Notes: generated by a model not told the origin, from the sequence alone. Positions 45,763-56,265 are shown, counted from the stretch's first letter. The stretch: 64,000 bases of DNA from Aerococcaceae bacterium NML190073 (GCA_026131555.1 JAMXJH010000001.1:62001-126000); one strand, 5' to 3'. A program made the numbers and translations.

Positions 45763-45802
45763 AAAGCAATACAATCGCCGTTTCTAACGATTGTATTGCT
45801 TT
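45763..45802 (-). terminator. Terminator of the ABC exporter gene
   Basis: AGCAATACAATCG pairs with CGATTGTATTGCT around a 10-base loop, and the minus strand continues with TTTTT. Confidence 0.9.
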
Positions 45803-45805
45803 AGA

Positions 45806-47377
45806 TTAATTTGTGCTTAAATAAACGACATGGTCAAACAAGTGTTTAACGTCTTCATCAATGTGATGCTCGATATCAATAATTGTATCCTCACTCTGGA
45901 GCAGAGATTCTATGATTCGTCGCCCTGTATCTTTATCTAATGATGAGGTTGCCTCATCCACTAGCAATACATTTCGTCCGAATAACATAGCCCTAGCAAT
46001 TTCAATTCGCTTAATTTGTCCTCCAGATAAACACTTCCCGTCTTCCCCAACATGATAATCCAGAGAGTTATCCGCCACCACCTGCTGCAAACCCGCCCGT
46101 TCCACAGCCGTTTGAATTTGAGTTTGCGTAAACGCCTTACCTAATGTTAAGTTTTTCAAAATACTATCATTAAAAATTTGTGGTGTCTGTGAAATCACAC
46201 CGAAGAAACTAAGCACTTCCTGTTCACTCAACGTTTTCAACTCATATCCATTAATAAGTATTTGCCCCTTGTAATCGTCCAATTGCTTTGTTAAAAGTTT
46301 TAGAATGGTTGATTTCCCTGAACCGGAGATACCTTGAATTAATAATTTTTCTCCTTTAGCAAGTGAGAAACTCACATTATCCAAAATAAGTTTATTTTGG
46401 TAGCTAAAGCTCACTGATTTAAATTCAATCATTTCAATAGGGCTCTCTATTTGCTTTCTACTGTTGACTGGTATAATTCTTGATAGATTAGCTACTTTGT
46501 CTTGTATTGGCTTTGTTGAAGCAATTATATTTCGGGTACGGAGTACATTCATAACACTATTAATTAACCATGAACTTGAATATTGTACCGCTACAAAAGT
46601 AGATACCGATAACTCTCCTTTGAGCACAAAGTATATACCTATACCCACTGGCGCAAACATACTAAAATATCCCACCGCCATAGTGAATGCTTGTACTTTA
46701 CTCATTCGGTTTTTTAAGTTTGCATTTGATTGTTCCGAACGTTGTATTGCTTCTTGCACATCTGACATTGACTCCTTTTTTGTTTGATAAACTTTCACTG
46801 TCCACAAGTTTTTAAAGAAATCCGTTAACACTTTCGTCACATTAGCATTTTCTACACTCCAATGCTCACTAGCTTCACCAATTGTCGCTTGCAATCTATT
46901 CGATACTACATGTGGTATAAATGTAAAAATTGAAAAGATAATGGTTAGAACTAATGAATGATAGAACGAGAAAATAATAATTCCCGCTGATGTTATGAGG
47001 TACTGCAACAATTGAAATTTCATCCGTAAATAATTTTCTTCATATAGTTTTAAATCACTTTGAAAAAACGCCAAGTTTTTAGAAACTACATCTTCTGAAG
47101 TCATTCGTTGCTTCAACAACATATTTTCAGAGATTGTGGTCTTCAACGAAACTAAATGCTGTGCTACCGCGTTATTGACTAAAGATTCTTTCACATAGGT
47201 AAGCCATTGGAAAAATAAATACCCCAAAATAACGACTACTGTAAACGGCAATACTAAATTGATATTCTTTTGTTCAATCACATAAAAGATCATCGAATAA
47301 GTCATGGAATTATAAACTACTTCCAATGCACTTAATGCAATAACACACCCTATCCAAAAGTTATGTTTTAATTTCAT
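45806..47377 (-). CDS. ABC exporter half-transporter (fused membrane and ATPase domains)
   Basis: The 523-residue protein has an N-terminal membrane domain (about 1-300, six segments expected) and an ABC ATPase domain (about 310-523). It shows Walker A GISGSGKST, signature LSGGQIKRIEIARA, Walker B VLLVDEATSS and the switch His in DIEHH. It has the architecture of homodimeric peptide, lipid or bacteriocin exporters but lacks a C39 leader-peptidase domain. AGGAGG site, ATG start. It is divergent from the Rgg-like gene (225 bp). AT-rich codon use differs from flanking core genes, which suggests acquisition. The substrate is unknown. Confidence 0.9.
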   Translation of the reverse strand: MKLKHNFWIGCVIALSALEVVYNSMTYSMIFYVIEQKNINLVLPFTVVVILGYLFFQWLTYVKESLVNNAVAQHLVSLKTTISENMLLKQRMTSEDVVSKNLAFFQSDLKLYEENYLRMKFQLLQYLITSAGIIIFSFYHSLVLTIIFSIFTFIPHVVSNRLQATIGEASEHWSVENANVTKVLTDFFKNLWTVKVYQTKKESMSDVQEAIQRSEQSNANLKNRMSKVQAFTMAVGYFSMFAPVGIGIYFVLKGELSVSTFVAVQYSSSWLINSVMNVLRTRNIIASTKPIQDKVANLSRIIPVNSRKQIESPIEMIEFKSVSFSYQNKLILDNVSFSLAKGEKLLIQGISGSGKSTILKLLTKQLDDYKGQILINGYELKTLSEQEVLSFFGVISQTPQIFNDSILKNLTLGKAFTQTQIQTAVERAGLQQVVADNSLDYHVGEDGKCLSGGQIKRIEIARAMLFGRNVLLVDEATSSLDKDTGRRIIESLLQSEDTIIDIEHHIDEDVKHLFDHVVYLSTN

Positions 47378-47602
47378 AATTCAATCCTCCTATTTCTCAC
47401 TTAGTGACGACTATCTTTATAGACTCTCTTCACAATTATCTTAATTTATACTTTTTTAATTTAGTGCTGATGTTGCAAAAAAGATACATTTTATACAAAA
47501 TATCTTCTTTGCTGTTGCGCTTAATAGTAATTCGCTTTATTATTTAAATACATCTCTATCTTTTTCATAAAACTGTATGATTAGTTTAAGGAGGCAACAG
47601 AC

Positions 47603-48508
47603 ATGGAATTAGGGCAGACAATATCAAAAATTCGTCAAAATAAAAACGTTACAATCAAAGAGTTATGCGGTGACAGACTATCAAGATCTGCATATACTCG
47701 TTTTGTCAACGGAGAAACCGAGACATCCATTCAAAATTTTCTGCATATGCTTGATATATTGAATGTTTCTTTCCATGAGATTATGTTCTTATACCCCGTA
47801 GAATCCAATCAATATTACAACCGTTGCATGGCAAAAATTTCAAAATATACAGCCGAAAATGACATAGCTGGACTAAAAAGTCTACAAAAAGAGTGCGCTC
47901 TATTTAGTGAACATAACAAGGATAAATATTATCATCTTAGCCTAATTTGCCAAGCAAGAATTAGTAGACTACAAGAAAGTACTATCAATCAAAGTATCAT
48001 TGACTACTTTATGAATTATCTCAACAGCGTTGAAACTTGGATGCACTACGAAATAATATTGTTTAATGCTACTCTATTTATATACAGTCCAGAGTATTTA
48101 GATGCCGTTATGAATAGGTTACTTGACTCCCTTAAACAATATGAAAATTATTTGCCTCATTTAAAATACATGCTCCGATTATTACAAAATCTGTTTAATG
48201 TCCATCTTTTCAATAAAGATATCCCTCGCCTCAACAAAATTTTCAAAATACTATCTTCTATCCATATCAGTAATGATTTTATGAACTATAAACTTAACTT
48301 TACTTTTTATAAAGGTTGCTTTCTATTAGCCGTTCATAATAATCAAACAGGACATGACATTATCGAGAAATGCATTGAAACAGCAGACTTCTTAGAACTA
48401 GATGTGTTTAGTGCTGCCTTTAGAAATTCTTACCAACGCTTGTGTAAGCTATACAACCTAGAAAATAAAACATTCAATACCAAAGAGCAACCTAGTTGTC
48501 AATTCTAA
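47603..48508 (+). CDS. Rgg/GadR/MutR family transcriptional regulator
   Basis: The 301-residue protein has an N-terminal Xre-type helix-turn-helix (about 1-65, ISKIRQNKNVTIKELCGDRL then LSRSAYTRFVNGETETSIQ) and an all-helical, TPR-like C-terminal domain of about 230 residues. That is the arrangement of Rgg regulators, which bind short hydrophobic peptides. The cysteine in ELCGDR matches the conserved position in this family. AAGGAGG site, ATG start. The divergent ABC exporter is the likely target; a short peptide gene may lie beyond it. Its terminator overlaps the stop codon. Confidence 0.9.
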   Translation: MELGQTISKIRQNKNVTIKELCGDRLSRSAYTRFVNGETETSIQNFLHMLDILNVSFHEIMFLYPVESNQYYNRCMAKISKYTAENDIAGLKSLQKECALFSEHNKDKYYHLSLICQARISRLQESTINQSIIDYFMNYLNSVETWMHYEIILFNATLFIYSPEYLDAVMNRLLDSLKQYENYLPHLKYMLRLLQNLFNVHLFNKDIPRLNKIFKILSSIHISNDFMNYKLNFTFYKGCFLLAVHNNQTGHDIIEKCIETADFLELDVFSAAFRNSYQRLCKLYNLENKTFNTKEQPSCQF

Positions 48509-48523
48509 CAACTAGGTTGCTCT
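48484..48523 (+). terminator. Terminator of the Rgg-like gene
   Basis: AGAGCAACCTAGTTGT (48484-48499) pairs perfectly with its complement at 48508-48523. The stem includes the end of the coding region. The T-run is short. Confidence 0.82.
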
Positions 48524-48623
48524 CTGGTAGACTATATTCTGTAAGACCTGCGTTCTTTATCCCTATACCACACCTAAAGGCAACCCATTGGAAAACCCCT
48601 TGAATCAATGATACACATCTCTT

Positions 48624-49739
48624 CTATTCCAACTCCAAGCAAACCGGCGTAAATAAATTATCTTCGAAATTCGATGCCGATACACCGAGTAGGCGAATTG
48701 ATTGTGACAAATCGCCATGCTGTTCCCATAACTCTTGTGCCAAACGGATGCACGTTCGCTCATCATTGAAATAATGCGGGCAAGTGACTTGCCGTGTAAA
48801 GGTTGAGAAGTCTTCATAACGCACTTTGATAGTAACGGTTTGAGCTTTCAACTGCTTCTCCTGCAATTTGCGCATAACTTTCTCGCAGAGTTGGGTCAAC
48901 ACCCGCTCAACATCTTCTTCGTATTCGAGAAAGCGCGTAAACGTCATTTCACGCCCGATTGATTTGCGTTTGTTTCTGGCTTCGACCGGTGAATTGTGTA
49001 CACCGCGAACCTTATGATAGAGCGAATACCCCATTTTGCCGAAATGTTGAATCAATGTATCGAGCGACATCGCCAGCAAGTCGGCTCCCGTATAAATGCC
49101 CAATTCATGGAAGTGCGGGACCGATTTCTTGCCGACACCGTAGAATTTCTCAATCGGCAATTGCTGCAAAAAAAGCGGCGCCTGCTCCGGCGTAACAACA
49201 GTCAAACCAAACGGCTTATTAAAGTCGGACGCAATCTTAGCGATGAATTTATTATACGAAATCCCAATCGAACAAGTCAGTCCGACTTCTTGCAGAATTT
49301 GCTGCTGAATGGCTTGCGCCAATAGAGTCGCACTTGGCATGCCTTTCTTATTATGCGACACATCCAAATACGCTTCGTCGAGCGAGAGCGGTTCAATCTG
49401 ATCCGTATATTGTTGGAAAATTTGTTGAATCTGATAAGAAACTTGCGCGTAATGTTGCATATTGCCTTGAATAAAGACAGCATGCGGGCAACGCTTATAA
49501 GCTTCCATTGCCGACATAGCAGAATGAATACCAAATTTGCGTGCTTCGTAATTACACGTACTGACAATTCCCCGCCCGTCTGTCAATTTAGGATGTTTCG
49601 CAATCACAATCGGACGTTTCGCAATCGCCGGATTGTCGCGCGCCTCCACACTCGCATAGAAAGCATCCATATCCACATGAATAATTTTGCGTGATGTATC
49701 CGGCTTAGGCTCCTCGAACCGCAATAAACCATATTGCAC
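48624..49739 (-). CDS. dinB: DNA polymerase IV (Y-family, translesion)
   Basis: The 371-residue protein has the Y-family core: IIHVDMDAFYASVEARDNP, GIVSTCNYEARKFG and SLDEAYLDVSHNK with catalytic acids. Helix-hairpin-helix and little-finger domains follow. It copies past damaged template bases. The start chosen is GTG 49739 behind GAGGAGGTGAG; an opening at TTG 49790 would include the promoter. Its promoter carries a LexA box, so it is probably SOS induced. The C-terminus ends CLELE without an obvious beta-clamp motif. Confidence 0.95.
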   Translation of the reverse strand: MQYGLLRFEEPKPDTSRKIIHVDMDAFYASVEARDNPAIAKRPIVIAKHPKLTDGRGIVSTCNYEARKFGIHSAMSAMEAYKRCPHAVFIQGNMQHYAQVSYQIQQIFQQYTDQIEPLSLDEAYLDVSHNKKGMPSATLLAQAIQQQILQEVGLTCSIGISYNKFIAKIASDFNKPFGLTVVTPEQAPLFLQQLPIEKFYGVGKKSVPHFHELGIYTGADLLAMSLDTLIQHFGKMGYSLYHKVRGVHNSPVEARNKRKSIGREMTFTRFLEYEEDVERVLTQLCEKVMRKLQEKQLKAQTVTIKVRYEDFSTFTRQVTCPHYFNDERTCIRLAQELWEQHGDLSQSIRLLGVSASNFEDNLFTPVCLELE

Positions 49740-49761
49740 CGCTCTCACCTCCTCACACTCT

Positions 49762-49790
49762 ATTATACGAACACCTGTTCCTTTTGTCAA
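49762..49790 (-). promoter_or_regulatory. Consensus dinB promoter with LexA (SOS) box
   Basis: The minus strand has TTGACA (49785-49790), a 17-base spacer and TATAAT (49762-49767), both perfect hexamers. The plus strand at 49768-49781 reads CGAACACCTGTTCC, matching the Gram-positive LexA site CGAAC-N4-GTTC between -35 and -10. Confidence 0.9.
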
Positions 49791-49819
49791 AAAAATATTC
49801 CTTCAATAACACCGAAACA

Positions 49820-49850
49820 CCCCCTACTTCACCAAAGGCAAAGTAGGGGG
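49820..49850 (-). terminator. Hairpin after yajC
   Basis: CCCCCTACTT (49820-49829) pairs with AAGTAGGGGG (49841-49850). There is no strong T-run. Confidence 0.7.
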
Positions 49851-49864
49851 CGTGAGTGATGTGA

Positions 49865-50164
49865 TTATTCTGTGTCCATTGTAGGCGCAACAGGTTGTTG
49901 GGCAGTGTTTTTGACAGTACCGATTGCAGATAGTTCGAATGTTAAGTAGACGCCTTCGCAATCTAAGACAACGATACGCTTGACTGCATCCACTTCGTCG
50001 ACAATCCCGTGTAATCCACCGATTGTGATGACTGCATCACCTTTCTTCATTGCTTCAATCATCTTGCGCTTCTCTTGCGCCGCGCGTTGCTGTGGGCGAA
50101 TCATGAAGAAGTACAAAGCACCAATCATAGCAATTGCCGGCAAAAATTGTGCGATAATTTCCAT
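49865..50164 (-). CDS. yajC: Preprotein translocase accessory subunit YajC
   Basis: The 99-residue protein has a single N-terminal membrane segment (about 5-22), FFMIRPQQRAAQEKRK at the cytosolic junction and GDAVITIGGLHGIVDEVD, all diagnostic of YajC. It associates with SecDF and SecYEG. It lies 22 bases after tgt, the conserved tgt-yajC order. ATG with a GGAGAT site. Confidence 0.97.
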   Translation of the reverse strand: MEIIAQFLPAIAMIGALYFFMIRPQQRAAQEKRKMIEAMKKGDAVITIGGLHGIVDEVDAVKRIVVLDCEGVYLTFELSAIGTVKNTAQQPVAPTMDTE

Positions 50165-50186
50165 TGATCAATATCTCCTTTTCTAT

Positions 50187-51606
<1,420 letters not shown>

Positions 51607-53964
51607 CTATTTGAAATATACAACGGTAGACCCGTCGCCTCCGGCGTTGTGAGCCGAATATTCAAATCGAGCGACTTGCGGGTGTTTTTTCAAGGCTTGT
51701 TTGACACCTTCACGCAAGGCGCCGGTGCCTTTTCCATGAATAATCGTGACCATTGGATGGTTCGACAAAAGTGCCGCATCTAAATAATGATTCAAACGAT
51801 ACAAGGCTTGTTCATAGCGTTCTCCACGCAAATCGAGCGTTGTTTGCACTTTGGAACCCGCATGACGTTGCACATTCACTTTTGCTTGTGGTTCAATCTT
51901 GGCTAACGGCGATAAGTCACTCTTATCCAACTTCATCTTCAGAATCCCCATTTGTACGATGAATTCATTAGCCGATACAACTTCCACAATCGTACCGCGC
52001 TGTCCATAAGATAGGACTTCCACATCGTCCCCGACTTTCAGTTTTCGATTGTTTTTGGCTTTCTTCAAGACTTTATTCTTCTTCAAGCTTTCGGCTTCCT
52101 TCAACTGCTCGAAGGCGCCTTTTTTCTCGATGAGGATATGTTCTTTAATCGTCTGATTTTGTCCTTGCTCCAGCTGCAAATCGCGGATTTCCTGAATTAG
52201 CTTCTCGGCTTCACGTTGCGCTTGCGCAACTTTCTCATTTGCTTCACGCTTTGCCTTCTCCACAAGATTCGCTTTCTGTTCGAGCCAACGATTGTATTCC
52301 GTCCGCAAATCTTGATGCAATTGCTCGGCAGCTTCCAATTGCGCTAATGCCTCTTGGTGATTCAGTTCCGCTTCGCGCCGTTCGCGCTCTAAATTCGCAA
52401 CCATTTCGTTGAGCGACTGACTGTCTTGCGACACACCCGCGCGTGCCTCCGCCAAAATATCCTCTCGCAACCCAAGTCGGCGCGAAATATCCAACGCATT
52501 ACTGCGACCGGGAATACCAATGAGTAAGCGATAAGTCGGCGATAAGGTTTGCGCATCAAATTCCATACTGGCATTGACCGTGTTCGCTGTATTATGTGCA
52601 TACAATTTCAGTTCCGGATAGTGCGTTGTCGCCATGACAATACAGCCGATTTTGCGGGTATAATTGAGAATCGCCATCGCAAGCGCCGCACCCTCTTGAG
52701 GATCCGTTCCTGATCCTAATTCGTCGAATAACAACAGCGACTGATGTGTCGCTTGTTTCAAGATGCGGACAATATTCGTCATATGTGACGAGAAGGTACT
52801 CAAGTTCTGCTCGATTGACTGCTCATCGCCAATATCGGCAAACACTTCGTCGAACACACCTAAGCAACTGCCTTCAGAAGCCGGAATATGTAAGCCCGAC
52901 TGTCCCATTAACTGCAATAAACCTAATGTCTTCAGCAAAATCGTCTTCCCGCCCGTATTCGGTCCTGTAATAATTAACGATTGATAACTTTCGCCGATTA
53001 GAATGTCATTCGCTACCACTTGCTGCGCAGCAATTAAAGGATGGCGCGCTTGCCACAAAGCAATATGTTGCTCCGGCGAGAATTTCGGACGCGTCGCATT
53101 CAACTCAACCGCATAATGCGCACGCGCTTGAATGAAGTCCAGTTGCGCCACAATCGCTTCATTGCGACGAATATCCTCAACATAAGGCATCAACTCCATT
53201 GAAAGTTCAAGGAGAATTCGCTCGATTTCCTTGCGTTCTGCCACTTGCAACTCCGCACGTTTATTATTCAACTGCACAACCGCTTGAGGTTCAATATACA
53301 AGGTTTGTCCGGTACTGCTTTGGTCGTGAATCGTTCCGCCGAATTGCGCGCGATATTCTACTTTGACCGGTAATACATAGCGGTCGTTGCGAATCGTAAT
53401 CAACGAATCTGACAGTTGCGCTGCTTTATGGCGCAACAAATCATTCAAGATATTCCGTACTTGTTGCTCTGTCTGTTGTTGCTGACGGCGAATCGTCGCC
53501 AACTGTGCAGACGCTGTCGACAAGACGCTTCCGTCCTCAGCCACCGCATCCGCAATCATCTTCTCCAGTTGTGGCAACGACACACATTGATTCGCCCAAT
53601 GCGACAAGGCAGGATAGACTTTCTCTTCCTTCGCTAATTGGTCAAAAAAATCTTGCGTCTGCCTTGTAATCCCCAACAACTTACCGATATGGGCAACTTC
53701 TAAGCCGTTGAGCGAAGCGCCCAATTCAAGACGCTTCAAGGCTCCCTCCAAATGGCGCAAGCGCGCAATAGGTATTTGCTTCTGTTGTCTAAGAATCCCT
53801 AATGCTTGTGCGGTTTCTGATTGCAAGGTGTTCAGTTGCTCCATACGTGCAACAGGGCGCATGGTATCCACCAATACGCCTGCTCGCTCTGTTTGGATAT
53901 ATTGCTTGACTTGCTTAATAATCTTGGCAAATTCAAGTGTTTCATAAATTTTGTTATTGTTCAC
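51607..53964 (-). CDS. mutS2: MutS2 family ATPase with Smr nuclease domain
   Basis: The 785-residue protein has a core-lever region, the MutS-type ATPase (TGPNTGGKTILLKTLG, then LLLFDELGSGTDPQEGAALA), a long coiled coil (about 515-640), a KOW-like segment and a C-terminal Smr domain (LDLRGERYEQAL, IHGKGTGALREG). MutS2 acts on recombination intermediates and, in Firmicutes, in ribosome collision rescue. The start is GTG 53964 with GAGGTG about 10 bases upstream. Part of the zapA-cvpA-mutS2 cluster. Confidence 0.96.
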   Translation of the reverse strand: MNNNKIYETLEFAKIIKQVKQYIQTERAGVLVDTMRPVARMEQLNTLQSETAQALGILRQQKQIPIARLRHLEGALKRLELGASLNGLEVAHIGKLLGITRQTQDFFDQLAKEEKVYPALSHWANQCVSLPQLEKMIADAVAEDGSVLSTASAQLATIRRQQQQTEQQVRNILNDLLRHKAAQLSDSLITIRNDRYVLPVKVEYRAQFGGTIHDQSSTGQTLYIEPQAVVQLNNKRAELQVAERKEIERILLELSMELMPYVEDIRRNEAIVAQLDFIQARAHYAVELNATRPKFSPEQHIALWQARHPLIAAQQVVANDILIGESYQSLIITGPNTGGKTILLKTLGLLQLMGQSGLHIPASEGSCLGVFDEVFADIGDEQSIEQNLSTFSSHMTNIVRILKQATHQSLLLFDELGSGTDPQEGAALAMAILNYTRKIGCIVMATTHYPELKLYAHNTANTVNASMEFDAQTLSPTYRLLIGIPGRSNALDISRRLGLREDILAEARAGVSQDSQSLNEMVANLERERREAELNHQEALAQLEAAEQLHQDLRTEYNRWLEQKANLVEKAKREANEKVAQAQREAEKLIQEIRDLQLEQGQNQTIKEHILIEKKGAFEQLKEAESLKKNKVLKKAKNNRKLKVGDDVEVLSYGQRGTIVEVVSANEFIVQMGILKMKLDKSDLSPLAKIEPQAKVNVQRHAGSKVQTTLDLRGERYEQALYRLNHYLDAALLSNHPMVTIIHGKGTGALREGVKQALKKHPQVARFEYSAHNAGGDGSTVVYFK

Positions 53965-54016
53965 GTGTTGGATTCACCTCTTTACTTTGCTGACACGTTG
54001 CATTTTTCATAGAAGT

Positions 54017-54056
54017 AGCGCCACCGCTCGTTGCTTCTAAACGAGCAGTGGACGCT
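54017..54056 (-). other. Stem-loop between cvpA and mutS2
   Basis: AGCG-CCAC-GCTCGTT pairs with AACGAGC-GTGG-CGCT with small bulges. No T-run follows on either strand, so it may be an mRNA-processing or stabilising hairpin rather than a terminator. Confidence 0.5.
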
Positions 54057-54070
54057 TTGTTATTGTGCGG

Positions 54071-54622
54071 TTAGAATGGATTGACTTGTAACCATGCCTC
54101 AATGGCTGTATCGGACAGAATCGGTGTTTGCGACACAATCCAGTAAGCGAGTGGATTATCAACGAATTGTTGCTGGATAAATTCAATCGGAATAAGCGAC
54201 AGAATGAACAAGAAGAGGAAGACAACACCGTACGTAATGACCAAATTGATGGCGCCTCCGGCTAAGTAATTCGCTTGCTTCCAGAAAAAATTATAGTACT
54301 TCAACTTGCTGAAGAAGAGGCTGATAAAGTTCGTCAGTAACCAGCCGATTAAACCGATGAGAACAAACGTAATCACACGATAGAAAGCTTGATCCAAAAC
54401 AAAGCTGACAGACTCGTTATAAACCGCTAACTGAGTATCTTGTTGAATCGACGGAAACGGCACAAGCATTTCGACGATTTTTGTTAGTGGCTCGTAGAAT
54501 TTAGTCGCTAGAACGATTGAGACAATATAACCGATTAGACGAATCAACTGCATCAATAGCCCGCGGCGGTATCCGTTATAGAATCCAAATGCTAATGCGA
54601 TAATAATGGCGATTGATAACAT
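54071..54622 (-). CDS. CvpA family membrane protein
   Basis: The 183-residue protein has four membrane segments (about 2-17, 25-45, 80-105 and 115-145) and FGFYNGYRRGLLMQLIRLIG at its start, as in the CvpA/YshB family placed between zapA and mutS2 in Firmicutes. The family is linked to colicin V production in enteric bacteria; its role in Firmicutes is unclear. ATG with AAGGAAGG, 15 bases after zapA. Confidence 0.9.
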   Translation of the reverse strand: MLSIAIIIALAFGFYNGYRRGLLMQLIRLIGYIVSIVLATKFYEPLTKIVEMLVPFPSIQQDTQLAVYNESVSFVLDQAFYRVITFVLIGLIGWLLTNFISLFFSKLKYYNFFWKQANYLAGGAINLVITYGVVFLFLFILSLIPIEFIQQQFVDNPLAYWIVSQTPILSDTAIEAWLQVNPF

Positions 54623-54637
54623 CGGACACCTTCCTTT

Positions 54638-54955
54638 CTAGCGTTCTCGGCTGAAGGGAACTTGCTCGCCCTTCTTGCGTGGATTTGTCGGCGCTACCTC
54701 TGGTGATGATGATTGCGCCTGTAATTGTTGTTCTAATTCAACAATGCGTTGCTCTTGAACCAATTGGTCGGACACGGCGTTCAATGCCATTAAGACACAG
54801 CGGTCAGCAACGGATAGTTCGGGTGCTAATTCGCCCAACTGATGCAACTGTTGGTTCACTAATGCCGTTACCGCATCTAAATGTTGCTCCGAGCGACTCC
54901 CCACTATCGTATAAGTTTGCCCTGCGATTAACGCCTTATAGCGACGTTTCTCCAT
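54638..54955 (-). CDS. zapA: Cell division protein ZapA
   Basis: The 105-residue protein starts with a beta-rich head (RRYKALIAGQTYTIVGSRSE) and continues as a coiled coil (VADRCVLMALNAVSDQLVQ, then EQQLQAQ), the ZapA layout. ZapA bundles FtsZ filaments at midcell. The gene order zapA-cvpA-mutS2 with divergent rnhC is conserved in Firmicutes and supports the call. Confidence 0.9.
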   Translation of the reverse strand: MEKRRYKALIAGQTYTIVGSRSEQHLDAVTALVNQQLHQLGELAPELSVADRCVLMALNAVSDQLVQEQRIVELEQQLQAQSSSPEVAPTNPRKKGEQVPFSRER

Positions 54956-54996
54956 AGCAATCCCTCACTTTCACATATTCTTCCTCTCATTCTACC

Positions 54997-55030
54997 AAAA
55001 AAAAAAGCACCTTGCACCTAGAAAGGTAGT
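54997..55030 (-). terminator. Terminator-like hairpin upstream of zapA
   Basis: On the minus strand ACCTT pairs with AAGGT, followed by GC and ten T. It could end a transcript entering from the rnhC side. The T-run also sits where the zapA promoter spacer would be. Confidence 0.45.
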
Positions 55031-55099
55031 GTAATCGTCCAATTCGGCGTAAATACTCGCCGCGCACGTATGTTTACGCCATTCTCTGAATATAGAAAG

Positions 55100-55268
55100 A
55101 GGCATTCCTTATGAGAGACAGTAAATCAAGCTTTCTCATTTGCAATGAAGAGGATTTCAGCAGATGAATGAGAGGACTTCCTGTTTGCCTTTTCATTCCA
55201 TGGGGTAGATTTGCAAATTTGTCATTTTCCGTTCCTAGATGCCCTTGATAAGAAGGGGATGCTTTTTT
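55100..55268 (+). ncRNA. Possible small RNA upstream of rnhC
   Basis: A terminator-like hairpin (ATGCCCTT... / ...AAGGGGATGC) with eight T at 55261-55268 ends a stretch with no gene on the plus strand. The 5' segment GCATTCCTTAT (near 55103) can pair with ATAAGAAGGGGATGC at the end, closing a rod-like structure of about 165 nt. ATGAGA/TCTCAT and CTCATT/AATGAG form further stems. The length is near that of 6S RNA, but no conserved class was recognised and no clear promoter is seen. Confidence 0.35.
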
Positions 55269-55277
55269 TTCCGGCGA

Positions 55278-55307
55278 TTGCGCATAAATCCGCTTGTCAT
55301 GTATAAT
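55278..55307 (+). promoter_or_regulatory. Promoter of rnhC
   Basis: TTGCGC (55278-55283), an 18-base spacer and TATAAT (55302-55307) lie about 30 bases before the rnhC start. Confidence 0.72.
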
Positions 55308-55338
55308 GAGATTAACAAGGTGAGAGGAAGTTGAGAAG

Positions 55339-56265
55339 ATGGCATCTGAAACATTGAAAGCAACACCAAAAGTATTGCAACAGATGAAACATTATTATAA
55401 GGATTATTTAGTAAACGCTGTGCCATATAGTGAATTTCAAGCGCGCAAAAATGGTGTAGTTATTACCGGCTACACAAGTGGCAAGGTTTTGTTCCAAGGA
55501 AACTATATTGAAGAAGAAGTCAATTATTGGCGCGATAAATTGACATCCCTCTCTCAAGCAAAACCTGCCTCCACTGACAATTCTGCGCTTCCTACAGGTT
55601 TTGCTAATTGGGCAATTATCGGCAGTGATGAAGTTGGGACCGGCAGTTACTTCGGGGCATTAACTGTCTGCGCCGTCTTTCTGCCTCCTGAACGAATGGA
55701 TTTAATGCGTGAGTTAGGCGTCAAAGACTCGAAACTACTTAACGACACGCAAATTCGTGAACTCGCTTGGCAAATCAAAGCCTGCGTCCCTCACTTCCTA
55801 TCGGTCTGCCCGCCGATTAAGTACAATGAAGTAATCGACACACTGAATGCTGTCGGCATTAAAGTTGCACTACATAATTTTGTCATCCGTAAGCTTGTCG
55901 CTTCACTGACCGATTCCGAACGTCAACAATTACAGGGCGTACTCATTGACCAATTTACTAGTCCTGCCAATTACTACAAACATCTGAAACGCGAAGCACA
56001 CCCGTACACCAGCGACCTCTACTTCGCCCAAAAAGGAGAAAGTCATCACCTCGCTGTCGCTTGTGCTTCAATTATTGCTCGCGCCGCCTTTCTGGAATCA
56101 TTGGAAACACTCGGCAAACCGTATGGAGCCGTGTTACCTTCAGGTGCCGGTGCCAATGTCGACCAATTTGGTCGTCAACTCGTACGCCAATACGGTTCAG
56201 AAGCTTTAACGCAGACAGCCAAACTGCATTTTGCAAACACTAAGAAGATATTGGGCAAGATTTAA
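55339..56265 (+). CDS. rnhC: Ribonuclease HIII
   Basis: The 308-residue protein has an N-terminal TBP-like substrate-binding domain (about 1-85). An RNase HII-type catalytic domain follows with GSDEVGTGSYFG (Asp, Glu), VKDSKLLND and a later acidic residue in VLIDQFTSP. It cleaves RNA in RNA-DNA hybrids. ATG with GAGAGGAAG upstream. It is divergent from zapA, as in many Firmicutes. Confidence 0.96.
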   Translation: MASETLKATPKVLQQMKHYYKDYLVNAVPYSEFQARKNGVVITGYTSGKVLFQGNYIEEEVNYWRDKLTSLSQAKPASTDNSALPTGFANWAIIGSDEVGTGSYFGALTVCAVFLPPERMDLMRELGVKDSKLLNDTQIRELAWQIKACVPHFLSVCPPIKYNEVIDTLNAVGIKVALHNFVIRKLVASLTDSERQQLQGVLIDQFTSPANYYKHLKREAHPYTSDLYFAQKGESHHLAVACASIIARAAFLESLETLGKPYGAVLPSGAGANVDQFGRQLVRQYGSEALTQTAKLHFANTKKILGKI

